Under the pieces are notes generated by a model. The model was not told where the DNA came from and did no database searches. It worked only from the letters and a program-made list of their open reading frames with translations. Below, piece by piece: positions 27,111 to 38,600 of a stretch of DNA of 64,000 nt. This stretch comes from Galbula dea (lineage: Eukaryota > Chordata > Aves > Piciformes > Galbulidae), in the NCBI GenBank assembly GCA_013399015.1, contig VWZX01005690.1, positions 1,302,001-1,366,000 on the forward strand. Reading direction: 5' to 3'. Within the stretch, counting starts at the first letter, position 1. Every line of letters begins with the position of its first letter. Position numbers and translations under genes: made by a program.

Positions 27111-27512
27111 CGTGGAATTATGAAGGTTGGAAAAGACCTCTAAGAACATCTACTCCAACCATTAACTTAACACTGGAAGTCACCACTATACCATATTCCT
27201 CAGCACCACATCTACGTGTGTTTTGAACACTTTCAGGAATGGTAACTCCATCACTGCCCTGGGCAGCCTGGGCTAATATCTAACCCCTCCTTCAATGAAG
27301 AAATTGTTCCCAATATCCAACCTAAACCTCCACTGACACAACTTGAGGCCATTTCCTCTCATCCTGTTGCTTGTTACCTGGGAGAAGAGACCATCCCTTA
27401 CCTCTCTCCAACCTCTTTTCAGGGAGCTGTAGAGAGTGAGGTGTCCCCTAAGCCTCATTTTCTCCAGGATAATCGACTCCAGTTTCCTCAGCCACTCCTT
27501 ATAAGACTTGTG
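27111..27512 (-). mobile_element. CR1 LINE fragment (reverse), just upstream of the GPSM1 CpG island
   Basis: Plus-strand text runs GAAGGTTGGAAAAGACCTCT, CACTGCCCTGGGCAGCCTGG, GAAGAAATTGTTCCCAATAT and TTGAGGCCATTTCCTCTCAT. On the minus strand the frame MRLRGHLTLYSSLKRG, then SQVTSNRMRGNGLKLCQ, is the CR1 ORF2 C-terminus. The element begins about 50 bp beyond the edge of the CpG island. It is of the same subfamily as the copy at 34722-35003. Confidence 0.92.
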
Positions 27513-29449
27513 TTGTAGTTACTTACCTTCAGAGCCACAGCAGCCACCCACACACCCCAAGGTGCAGACAGTTTCTGACCCACAGCATGTGTAGCCACTT
27601 AATAGCCAGATGAGAAGTCTCTGGGTTTGCTTAGCCTATGTCCTTTTGTCCTCAAATGTAAACACCTACACCTGGAGGCAGAGAGAAAGATCTGGAACAG
27701 CTGTGTCTGCCTTAGGTGGGTTGGTGGGTAGGGGTGTGGTGGTGTACCATAGAGGTCTGTGCCCTTTCACTAAGGCTACACAAACAGATGTAGCCACAAA
27801 ACAAAGTCGACTTTGGTTACTATCTGTTGCAGTGAGGAATCCACCTGGAAAAGGGGTGTTTCCATCCAGCCCACAGCAGCTTGCTTTCTGTGTTAACTGT
27901 GTCCTGTTGAGCTTTGGGGCCTTTGTTTGTTGTCAACCAAATATCTCGAGGTCATCTTCAGAGGCTGCATCCAACTCCCTCTGTCGAGGCTTGAGATGGT
28001 CCTGTAAAAGTTAGTGAGCTCTTCAGGAAGCAGAGGCCTGTCTGTAAACTGGTGCCACTTATCCAGCAACACAGAGTTAAACATCATTATTGTTACAGAC
28101 ACCTCAAAGAAGTACAGCTTCTAGCAGATTCTAGCACCTCCTTGCTCTGCAGACACAAGAACCCTGTGGTCAGAAAGAATCCAGAGCCATGTCCTACTTA
28201 CTAGCCTGTTTCATCCTGGGGACCTGCTCAAGAGCTCCTCTCAAGAGCAAGCACAGATCCTGCTCAGGAAAAAACATCATCAATAACACCACACTAGCAA
28301 ACCACAGAAGCCTCTTTCTCAAGAGCTAATTGATTGAGCATTTAAATTAAACCCAAAAACTCATAAACAAACCTGCATCTGTGTCTTAGCTTAGGAATAA
28401 TCTTAATTCTGTAGCTAAACTGCAGCAGAGAAAGCTGAAGAACTCGTGCTGAAAGCTGCCTCCTCACCCAGGGAGGTGCCAACAGTGTCCTAAGTACATG
28501 ATATACCACCCTAAAAAAAGGAACTACTCTTCACTCCTGAGCAACCAGCTAACCATAAACCCACTGGAGGGGCTGCAGGCAAACCCATGGGCCAGGCTGG
28601 GACACCATGCCTCACACCAGCCAGTTTTTATCCAGGGTTGTGGTTTTACTAACAACAGCAAACATCCTGGCACAAGCAGCTGTTCACAAGCACATGGAAA
28701 AAAGGAACTGTTCATCTTTAAGAGATTTTGATATTCCCAAGGGTTGTGTTTGTCTATGCCTCTCCCCTTCCCATTCCTCTTCAAGTCAAGAAGACTAGTG
28801 CAAAAGATGAAAACCAGCTGCTGTTGCTGCTGGCTACAGCCTTTCCTCGACCACAGGAGACAGAGGGTGCTTGGCTGGGTTGGCATTTAATGAATGTGGG
28901 CAAATAGAGTAACTGCCCTTTGGAGGAACAATGCTGGAAAGGGGAGCAAAAGAAAGGAGGGTGGAGGCCAGCTTCCACTTTGGGCTCCAGCCAGATAGAT
29001 GGTGTTCCACAGAGCTCTGGGCAAATGGGTCACCCACACATTAATGACACAGGAGTCACTGATTCCAATTCCATGGCTTGGGTTCTGCAGAAGGTCAGGC
29101 TGAGATGAGCATAATGGTCCCCTCTGGCCTTCAAATTCATGAATTTGCAAGGGATAATTTATCATCTGACAGACTCAGCTCCTTTTTTTCTTCTGGTAGA
29201 AGTGGCAAACAGGTCACAATAGATTTGAATTCATTAGATGAAACAATTCAATTACTTTGCTGTGGCCTGAGTTTGGTTAACCCTACATCTTCATGCCAAG
29301 AAGCTCCCTGCAAGCACTTGGACCTAAGCCACAACTCAGATCCATTGCTCAGCTGCAATGAGACAGGCAAATTACAAGAGTAGAGAGAGAAAGAAACCTC
29401 TATACTTTAAAAATGCCACTAATTCATCTGGTGAATTGTGTCCACATTG

Positions 29450-29560
29450 TGTCATGTGTCAAGAAGGACGTGGAGCAATTAGAAAGACTACAGATGAATG
29501 TGACAAGTGTGACCTATGAGAAGAAGGCAAAATAAATTGATTTGTTCAGATAAGATCAGG
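29450..29560 (+). mobile_element. Old CR1-like internal fragment (possible)
   Basis: GTCAAGAAGGACGTGGAGCA followed by ATTAGAAAGACTACAGATGA resembles the CR1 segment encoding KKDVEQLERLQ near the end of ORF2. It is highly diverged, so this is a tentative call. Confidence 0.35.
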
Positions 29561-29740
29561 AGAGAGTAGAGTAATAATCCTTAAACATGAAAAGGGCTGC
29601 TGCAAAGAGAGGAATGGATCCCAAAAAAGAGGGTAGGATGCAAAATAGCTGGGCTAGAATCCATCAAAGGTTCACTGTAGCTGGTGAGACACCACATACC
29701 TCTGCACCTCCAGCACCTTTTTGTTTCTGCAGTCCTAAGG

Positions 29741-29872
29741 CACATAGACTCATAGTGGTTGGAAAAGACCACTCTGAGATGGAGTCCAAGTGTCCACCTA
29801 ACACTACCATGCTTGCCACTAAAACATGCCCCCAAGCACCACATCTAGGTGTTGTTTGAACTCAGCTTCCTC
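29741..29872 (-). mobile_element. CR1 LINE 3' end fragment (reverse)
   Basis: Plus-strand text CATAGACTCATAGTGGTTGG, AAAAGACCACTCTGAGATGG and CACCTAACACTACCATGCTT, then CCCCCAAGCACCACATCTAG, matches the reversed CR1 3' end seen elsewhere in the window. It is short and 5'-truncated. Confidence 0.8.
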
Positions 29873-32800
29873 CTAGTTACTGAAGGTCTCCACATCTTCA
29901 CTTATAAAACCAGGCAGAATCATGACACCAAGCAATGGGATTGCAGGATCCTTAAAACTTCTTGAGCAGTTTTTAGTGTTTCTTTCAAAAATTGATAGGC
30001 AAAGCTACCACAACACAACATGAAAGAGCTCTAACTATAGCTGTTGTCACAATTCCTACCACTTGGAAGAGACAACCATGAAAGCAAAGAGGCACAGAAA
30101 GCTGAAGGGAAGACAGCCAGACACAGAACTGTAATACAACAGTCAACCAGCACATTTTGCAGACCATTTAAGGACTGCTAAGACACAAGAATATTCCTCC
30201 ACTGCCCCGGTGTCTTCACCAGCCAGATACACTACAGAGTCAAGCATTCCCTCCAAAACACAAAGATCTCTCATAATTAGCATAGGAGCTCTCCTACAGC
30301 TCCTAAGATGGATTGCTGGTGGCCTCTGCTGGGGTTTATGTGCAAGAAGAGCACTGCAGTTCAGATCCCATCAGACCCCAGCTGCAACCAGTGCTGAACT
30401 GGCACTGTAACTGCCAGCTCATGCTGGCAACTGTTGTCATTAAACACCATCACCTTGCACTGTCTTTTTCCTCTAAATTGGCAGGCTCTGAAAACACTTT
30501 GCTCCTGTCCAGCAGACAGGAAAAGGTTTGCCATTGTCTAAATGCCTTTGAAGGCAGCCTGCAAGGAGAGGCAGACTATAGTGTCTGTGGGTGTACAAAT
30601 GAATATGTCTTCTTGTGCCCTTTTAGTGTGGAAAAAGGCACAGGTGATCCTTGCCTATGGGCAGGTGCATCCCTCCCACTGGTTATCATTTAGCTCCTAA
30701 CTCTATTTCAGCAAGTCAGGCAGGAGAGCAAGGGTTTTAAAGATTTTAAAGGTTCTTGAAACTATTAGGACAGAGACCTGTTACTGTTCCAGCCAAGAAA
30801 AAGGAGCAATGATAACTCCAGCGTTATTATATGGTTGAAGATGTTAGGCAGGTAGCAGAACAAGGCTTGGTTTAGAGTTCATATTCAACTGAGAGTCCCA
30901 TGACAAAAGAGAGTGTTGAGAGGGGGATAGATGCACATTTATAATTAGCAGAATTCCTTTAAAATCAACAGAATTCATTTATAGTGAGTAGAGCTGAATA
31001 TGCATGCAAGAAACCATGGTTGTCCAAAGCATTTCTATGGTAAAGGTGAAAATTGAAGAGACAAAAACCTGCAGAGACAGGATAAACCAGGATGGTGCAC
31101 ATGCTCTAATGTGCATGTGTTGTGTTATTCTTTATATTTTAACTTTTAAAATATAGAGTAAAAAAACCCATAGATGTCAAAAGACCTTGGTATAATAAAA
31201 AGTTGCTCCAACTACAGGTTTGTGTCTATATTGCCTCTGTTCTTCTTGGTCACTGAGCAAGGCTGTGCCACCAGGCAGGTCATTTAACCTATCAAACTTT
31301 GCTAAGACCAGTAAAGAGCCAAGTCAGCAAAGCTTCCTCTGTTTCTCCTAGCCTGTCCTCACAGTTCCTGAGCACTAGACCAACACAAGTGTTCTTGTGG
31401 CTGCACGCTGAACTATATCAGAACTGACCCAAGTGAAAAGTAAGCCAGCAAATGTTCCACAGATACTTGCAGGACAGGTATTTTTCAGCTAGATCCATTT
31501 CTTCTTCAGTTTTTTGGGCAAGTATCTACACAGATGGAGGTACCAGATGAAGAGCACAGGATGGGAGGGGATGATGGGCAGTGTAGCCTGGGCCAGGACT
31601 GCTTTCTTGTGGAGCATCACAGTTGGTGCTGCCATGTCCTAGTTCATCAAGTGGAGATAAAATAACTTCTAACTATCCCTCGTGGGGAGGGAATGAGTAT
31701 TAATGTCTGAAGATATTAAATATGTAACTGAGCTGAGAGCAAAGTAGTTTGAATAAGTCTGAAAGCAGTGTGAAGATTGGTAAGAGAGGAGTTAGCCTTG
31801 TTAAGGAGAAAGCAAGTAGCAGAAATGGCCCTGGAGGATGTGCAGGCTGGTGAGCAAACCAGGGCCACACACAGCCTGCCTGAGCCAGGAACATTTGCTT
31901 TGGCTGTGGGATTTTCATAAAATATAATTATGAGTTCCAACAGCAGCCTCCTCAGAAGAGCCCAGAGCCATGCAGGAAACTTGTGAGGGGACAGGGATGG
32001 GTTTCAGCAGGAGTGCTTAGCCATTCCTGTTATTTAAAACAATTTCTTAAGAACAAGGTTCCAAATCTTTCTTCAGGGAACAGAACCCTGCATGTGTCTG
32101 GAAGATTTAAGAGGCCTGAATAAACCTGTTGTGCTGCTCAGGTTTTATTCAGGACCTGGAAAGGAATTACAGTTTTCAAGGGCTTTTGCAATTCTTCTTT
32201 CCACTGAATCTGACCCTAAGGCAACAAAACTCCTCTGTTCAGAGGGTGGGACTGGATGAGGAATCATTATTTCATCTCCAAAGTAAAAGCACAAAAGGTT
32301 ATTACAATCTCCAGATAAGCTGTAACAGAGACTCACAGCCAGGAATATTATTCATATCTGAAATAAGAAGGATCACCAGAGAACGAAGAGTTGATTTGCT
32401 GACTGTGGTTGTCTTTGAAAACCCCTTGGAGCAGAAAGACCTAGGAAAAACTCTGAGTAATTAGCTTCTCTGTGTAATATAGCTGTGGGCATGCATGCCT
32501 GAAATAACCACATCTGCCAAGCAAAGAGACCCTTTCTGGGACTCTCACCTTCACCTCCAGACCTACAGTGCTCAAAAGCTAGCCAGAGGTGTGCTGGGTG
32601 AGATGCCTGCTGGGCAGGAAAGCTGCATGCAAACCCCTTCCTAGGACCTGGGTAGCAATACAAGAAGTGTGCTCTGAGCTTGCTTTACCCACCCCAAGGA
32701 AAGGTTCTCAAACCACCCTCTCTCTTCTGGTGCAGCATGAAACCACACATCAAGACCTTAACAGTTTTCACATGGTACATTCCTTTATGCTTGGGTGCAC

Positions 32801-34721
32801 ACAGCAGTTGAGGATTTGGCCTTTCCAGCTTTGTGCATATTTATACCACCTGTGTCCCTGATGTCCATGAAGTTGCTTTTCATTAACACTCCTCTGGGCC
32901 TCAGAGAGGCAAACAAAGAGGCAGAACTCATCCACTTTCTTTAGCTTTCAAGCTGGACTGAAGATGCTTGATTAAATAAATAGCAAGAGACACTTAAAAT
33001 TCCTTTGCCTTCAACCCTGTAGCTTGTTTGCTGCAATTAAACCCTATGGCCTGGCACTGGCCTGCTTGTAGAAGAGGATTTTTTAGCTAAGACCAGAGAG
33101 GACTAACTTAACTTCTGCTAATGTCAAATATGTCCCAAAGCCAGCACCTCCTCTTCAGCCAAAATCTTACTCTTCACCTCAGTTTGTACAGGGTGCCTGG
33201 GAAGGCTTTTGGACTCAGCAGGTTTCAAGCACAGACAACTGATGCATGTTGTGACAGGATTCTTCCTCACATCAATCTCCTTTCTCTGTCCTGTCATGGC
33301 TCCATGGGGATGCAGCTGCTACAGGGAGGCTGGCCCAGCCTGCCCTGGCACTGCAGCCCCAGTGCTGTCCCCAGGCACACTCATCTTCCTCCTTGCCTGG
33401 AATCAAAACTGGCTGCTGGTGTGGTCTGCATTTCAGCTTAGCTTAGCTTTGCCATTGCCATGAATTCCCTGAAACCCAGCCTGACTAACAGGGCTGGGAA
33501 AGCTGGAGCTGACTCCAATATCCAGGATGGAGGATGTTTGCTAACCAGCTGGGGGAATGTGAGCAGCCTTGGCATCATTAATTGCCTCTCACACATGCCC
33601 ACAGGCATCTCAGTGATGTTTGCAGCAGGCTGGACATGCTCGAGCAACACTTGGCTTTCTGCTTCCTCTTCATCCCTTGTTAAATTCCCATTGCTTCTCA
33701 CTGCCTGGGGCCATGTGCTCTTGCTCTTCCTGCAGGAGAATTTAACAGCCTGCAAGGTGTCTACTTCCAGAGGTCTCCTTAGAACTTCAACCAAAACCCC
33801 ACAAGGGTGGTGGGAATGTCTCTTGTGGTTCATCAGATACACTGGCTTTTTTATGGGCTTGGGAGATTTGAATGGCAGTAACAGGGAGCTTTTCTTGGAG
33901 GTGCTTTATCAAAGCTCTATTGCTCAGGCAAATATCCCAGAGCTCCTAGTTATGATCTAGTTGTATTTACAATGATGGCAATGGGTTTGTTTAACCAGAG
34001 TCAGTTCCCAACAGTCAACAGGCAAAACCCCAGTTTCTTCTGCTGGAAGTCTGGGGAAACCTCCTGTTAGCATTAACTGAAGTGAGAAGTAATCTTTTTG
34101 TTATACCTGAAAGCCCAGGGGAAATACAGACATTTTCACCTTCAATGGGGGCTTTAGTTCCTTTTCCAATTGTAACAGTTAATAATAGCATGAATTACCA
34201 GCAGGCATGTTTGGGTTTGTTTATAAACAGATTGCCAATATTTACACTTTAATTGCATTGTTTAGTCAAGCTTCTGCAAGTGCTTTCTAAACACTCAGGG
34301 TGTAACTGACAGGGTTTATTTCTATTTAACTACCCAACAGCTCAGAGAGCTGATACAGTGACTGTCACCAACCACACCACAAGGTCATAGAGGCTCCTGC
34401 AGCAGCACCAGACTGTGTCACCTTTTGCTGTCCCCAAACCAGCTCTTCATGACAGGAAGAGTATTCTGGTTAAAACCAATGCTGCAGCCTAACCACACAG
34501 GCTCAGGTCTAAACCCATCCATTTCTTAATCAACAGTGAAAGGCAATGCAAAAATATCACCATTTACAGCCCAACTCTGCTAGGTGTTTGTGGCAGGATA
34601 TACAATTTATTTTCTACATTTCTTCCATTTGAAGATGTCTGTTCTTAGCATTCTAACATTAGGGGAATATTATGGCAACATTAAGCAGCATTTTCTAGAA
34701 GTAATAATTCTCATTTTACTA

Positions 34722-35003
34722 ATAGGATCACTAAGGCTGGAAAAGACTTCTAAGATCATTGACTCCAACCATTAACCTAACACTGCCAAGTCACCACTAA
34801 ACCATGTCCCTCAGCACCACATCTACATAGGTTTTGGATGCTTCCAAGGATGGTGACTCCACCACTGCCCTGGGCAGCCTGGGCCAATATCTAACCCCTC
34901 CTTCAGTGAAGAAATTGTTCCCAATATCCAACCTAAACCTCCACTGACACAGCTTGAGGCCATTTCCTCTCATCCCATCACTTGTTACCTGTGAAAAGAG
35001 ACC
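34722..35003 (-). mobile_element. CR1 LINE fragment (reverse), same subfamily as 27111-27512
   Basis: ATAGGATCACTAAGGCTGGA begins the element and GAAGAAATTGTTCCCAATAT, CCAACCTAAACCTCCACTGA and TTGAGGCCATTTCCTCTCAT follow, almost identical to the copy at 27.1 kb. It is truncated earlier, at about 35003, beside the older CR1 relic that starts near 35195. Confidence 0.92.
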
Positions 35004-35194
35004 AACTCACCCCTTGCCACCTCTGATAACTGGCACACAGCACACTCTCTGCACCATTAATGCTGATTTCTGAGCAAATAACAGAACACTAGGTAAGTTT
35101 GAAAGGCCTGAAAAGAGACTAATGGTGAAATGAAACATCTTAAAAAAGTAACAGGGATGACCCAAGTAACTTGAGCCTCATTAGTCCAATACTG

Positions 35195-35600
35195 ATGCCA
35201 TGCTAATACATGACACAATCAAAAGGACTGTAGCATGTCAATCTGTTGCTCATCAAAGAAGCTGTCTTTCTTTTGAGTTTATAAATTCAGTTAATAAAGG
35301 TAATGCTGCTGACATAATAGACTTAGACTTCTGCAAAGCAGTTGACTTAATCTTGTGTGACATTCTGTTAAAAATGGTACTCCACAAAATCAATGGAGCT
35401 TAGAGTAAAGGGGTGGAAAAATTGGTAACAAGCATATAAAAGTAATTATCTGATGGAAGAATGTCTAGTGTGTCCAAAAGGATTTATTCTTGGTTCAGTG
35501 TTATCCAATGTTTTTGTCAATGATCTAGAGAATGAGCATAAAGACATTACCAGTAAAGTTTGTGTTAAAAACTGAAATTTAGAAGAACAGTTACAATGGG
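35195..35600 (+). mobile_element. Decayed CR1-type reverse-transcriptase relic
   Basis: A broken plus-strand frame reads FEFINSVNKGNAADIIDLDF and then CKAVDLILCDILLKM, matching the LINE reverse-transcriptase region around the DFSKAFD motif. Further on, past stops, SKRIYSWFSVIQCF fits the usual PQGSVLGPVLF block and VNDLENEHKDI fits the INDL block. Several stops and frameshifts show an old, dead copy. The order of the blocks, not any one match, carries the call. Confidence 0.75.
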
Positions 35601-38600
35601 AGAGATGGAATGGGTTTGTTTGGCCAGGTGGAAGCCTTTGGAGCAGGCCTTCCAATACAGGAAACCATGGCTCCATTTGCAGCTGTGATGACAAGAAGAT
35701 GAAAATGCAGATGCTGAAGGGAAGGGGCTGTGAAAAGGCCAGCGGGCTGCTGGGAGCTAGCAAACCACGTGCAAGACCACAGAGCAATGCTGCAGCTAAG
35801 ACTGCAAATATCAGCTGCAAGAGGGATGCAAAATTATCAGGTCAATTGATCTAAGCTTGCTTGAATGAATTTTAAGGTGTGAGTTGATCCAAGATAACAA
35901 CTTCATAGACAAGACAATTTCTGGCAAAGGAAAGCTTTTTAGTCTAGCAGACAGTGGCATACCCTGAACGTGCAGCTAGGTAATTAAGCAGTGGAACAAC
36001 TAACTTCTTGGGAATGGAGTGCTCCCTCCATGAGCTGTTATCTGGAAGAATGGTGTTTAAATATGCTGCAGTTCAAACACAGCTCTGATGCAGCATTCAC
36101 CAAGTGCCAGTGTTTACTCTGTCTTATGTCAGGACTCTAATTAGACAATCTGCTCTGTTATCTGCAAACCCACTCTTCTTGGTTTACTTATTGATCAGTT
36201 TTATCTAGTGATATTTGATGTTTTTCCATGGTTGGCAAATCTCAGCATTCTGGCTGACATGACAGTCGTGTGTTCAGTGCAACACTGCTGCAGTATCGAT
36301 CAGGCTGTGTGATTAACAGCCTGCATTGCCTAAGGGGCAAAATGAATATTAACATTTGCTCAGGATGTCTGTTGAGATCAACTATCTGTGCCCTTTGCTG
36401 ATTGCAGTCCTTTGCTGAAAGCTGTGCTGGCCTCTTGGGAACGAAGAGAGTTCCCTTGAACTCTTTGGAAAAGCAAAGGGAGTGGAAGTAGTGGCTTTGC
36501 TCCTCCAAACAGGATGTCTCCTCCAGGCGGCTGCTTTTGGCTTTCACTGAGAGCTGCTAAATGATGTTGTCATAGAAACTAAAAGGGGCATTTGGGAACC
36601 CTTCCAGTCCAGGCTACACACAGGACAGCACATTTCACTCACACGTGTCTAGATCTCTATTAGCTTGCTACCTTTCTACCAGACAGCGTAACTAACCAAG
36701 CCCAGGCTTTCCCACCAAATTCTTGTGTAGCAGTGAAACTCCACGCTCCAGTGGCTCAACCCCAAAATAACCAACATTTCCAGGTGTCCAGGATCTGCTC
36801 TTTCTCTCAGTGAACTAACACACCCACCAACTTTGCTGCAAGCAAACAGAAATTCCCCAGAGTCAGCTCTTCTGCTTACATAAACTGGGATAGCTTTGTT
36901 TACTGGCACAGGGCTGCACCACTTTACATCAGCAGAGGATTCAGCCTTCAAACATATGCTATGTTTGTTTTCCACTGGAGATGGGGATGCAGCTGTTATC
37001 TATTTTCCTTTGCACTTAGCTCCATATAGATTAATTTTGTCAATAATAAGGCAATATTTTTGCTGGTTTACATTATTATCTGAAGAGACCAATAAAAAAA
37101 AGCCCAGACAAACCAAACCCAGTCACAGTCAGAAATGATCTTGGGTTAAATAACTGTGCTGTCTAACATCTCAGGGGATAACAGCAATGAAACTCTGGCA
37201 AATCTGAGGGCAGCCTGACTTGACAGAGCATAACAAGGCAGAAGACAATCTGTTGCTTTAGCTTACCCTGCTGCTTCTCCATCAACGGTATTTTGGACTG
37301 GGACTTAGTGGCAAAACAAATATAATCAAGGGGAAATCAGGTGAATTTACAAGCAGAGGGTCAATGGCCCCAGGGACTGTTCTTAGTGAGTAGGATGTGT
37401 AAAGCTCTTCTGCTCTCATAACCTTTGGTGTCCCATCTGGGACTGAGCAGATCAGCTCTGATGCAAGACAGATGTTGCTGTCACTGTGCATCTGCACACA
37501 CCACAATGTATGAGCCTGCCCAAGAGTTTCTACCTAGGTAATTAGATGAGCCTCTCACAATGTCATTTGCAAACCATGCAGGTCTGGCAGGAATGGCCTG
37601 CAAATCACTGAGTGGATAATAAAGAACTGCAAGGGGCAGGGGGATTTTGAAAGCCATTGAAGGTCCAAGGAAAGCTCTATAGAGAGGAAGACCTGCAGAA
37701 AAGAAGTGAAACTGCCTTGCAGCATCTGCTGTGTGGACAGGACTCAATGGCAACCAGATGGGCAGCAGTAGAGGAAGGACAGGAGGGCCCAATTCCCAGA
37801 TTTTGACTGGACTGTTTGGATTTTGAGCACACAACTCCTCTTGAAGGAAGAGGCTGAAATCTTGCCATTCTTGACAGCTTCTTGGTGCTTTGTTGAAGCA
37901 GAACAAAGTAACATTTGAACAAAAAGCTGTGAAGCACAGTAAAATGCTTAGAGTGTACAGAGCTTTCAGTCCTTGATGCTAAGGGCTCTGCATTCTCCAG
38001 CTCAAAAGGAGTTTTCCTTCTTATGTTCAACATCACAAGTATACCCAGGTGTGTACTAAGCTGCATATTTAAATCCAGACATGCTAAGTCCAGGACACAT
38101 GGTGAGTCAGGAGATTTTGAGCTTTGTTACTAGATATAACAACAAGGCAAGTTACTTAAGCACATCCAGGAGATACTGACCATGCTGGCCCCATGGTGGT
38201 TCCATGGAAGTGGAACTTATTCAGGCCTTGGTAATGTATGGTGATGAAGGCAGCACTGCAAAAATAATGTTGCTGTCTCATACCACTCCATATATCACTG
38301 TGCCTGAATGTCAATAAATGGGAGAATCTGAAAAGAGTAAATCATTCCCCACTAGTCTAATCCCTTGTCACAGAAGGAGCATTTGCGCCTCAGAACACAC
38401 TCAGTCTTACTTGGAGCTGTAACAAGCTGATCTAGGGACCTTTTCCAGATGGACCCTTCCCCAGCAACAAAGCAAAAGCACAAGCCAGGCAGCATTCCTT
38501 AGTTTCAGGGTCCTGCAAGCAGGGAATACAGTCGTCTTCTCCTCTTTCTAAGTTTGTTAGGCACAGGTATGGTGTATCCTTGTGCCTTAGTACTCTGTTT

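Noticed and set aside
26301..27143. A 280-codon open frame on the plus strand across the CpG island
   Set aside because: It is antisense to GPSM1 exon 1 and its promoter. GC-rich DNA with few stop codons gives such frames by chance. It has no recognisable domain and runs on into a CR1 element.
31690..31940. Possible retroviral LTR-like sequence
   Set aside because: A few phrases felt LTR-like, but I could find no paired repeat, primer-binding site, polyadenylation signal in place or retroviral protein frame.
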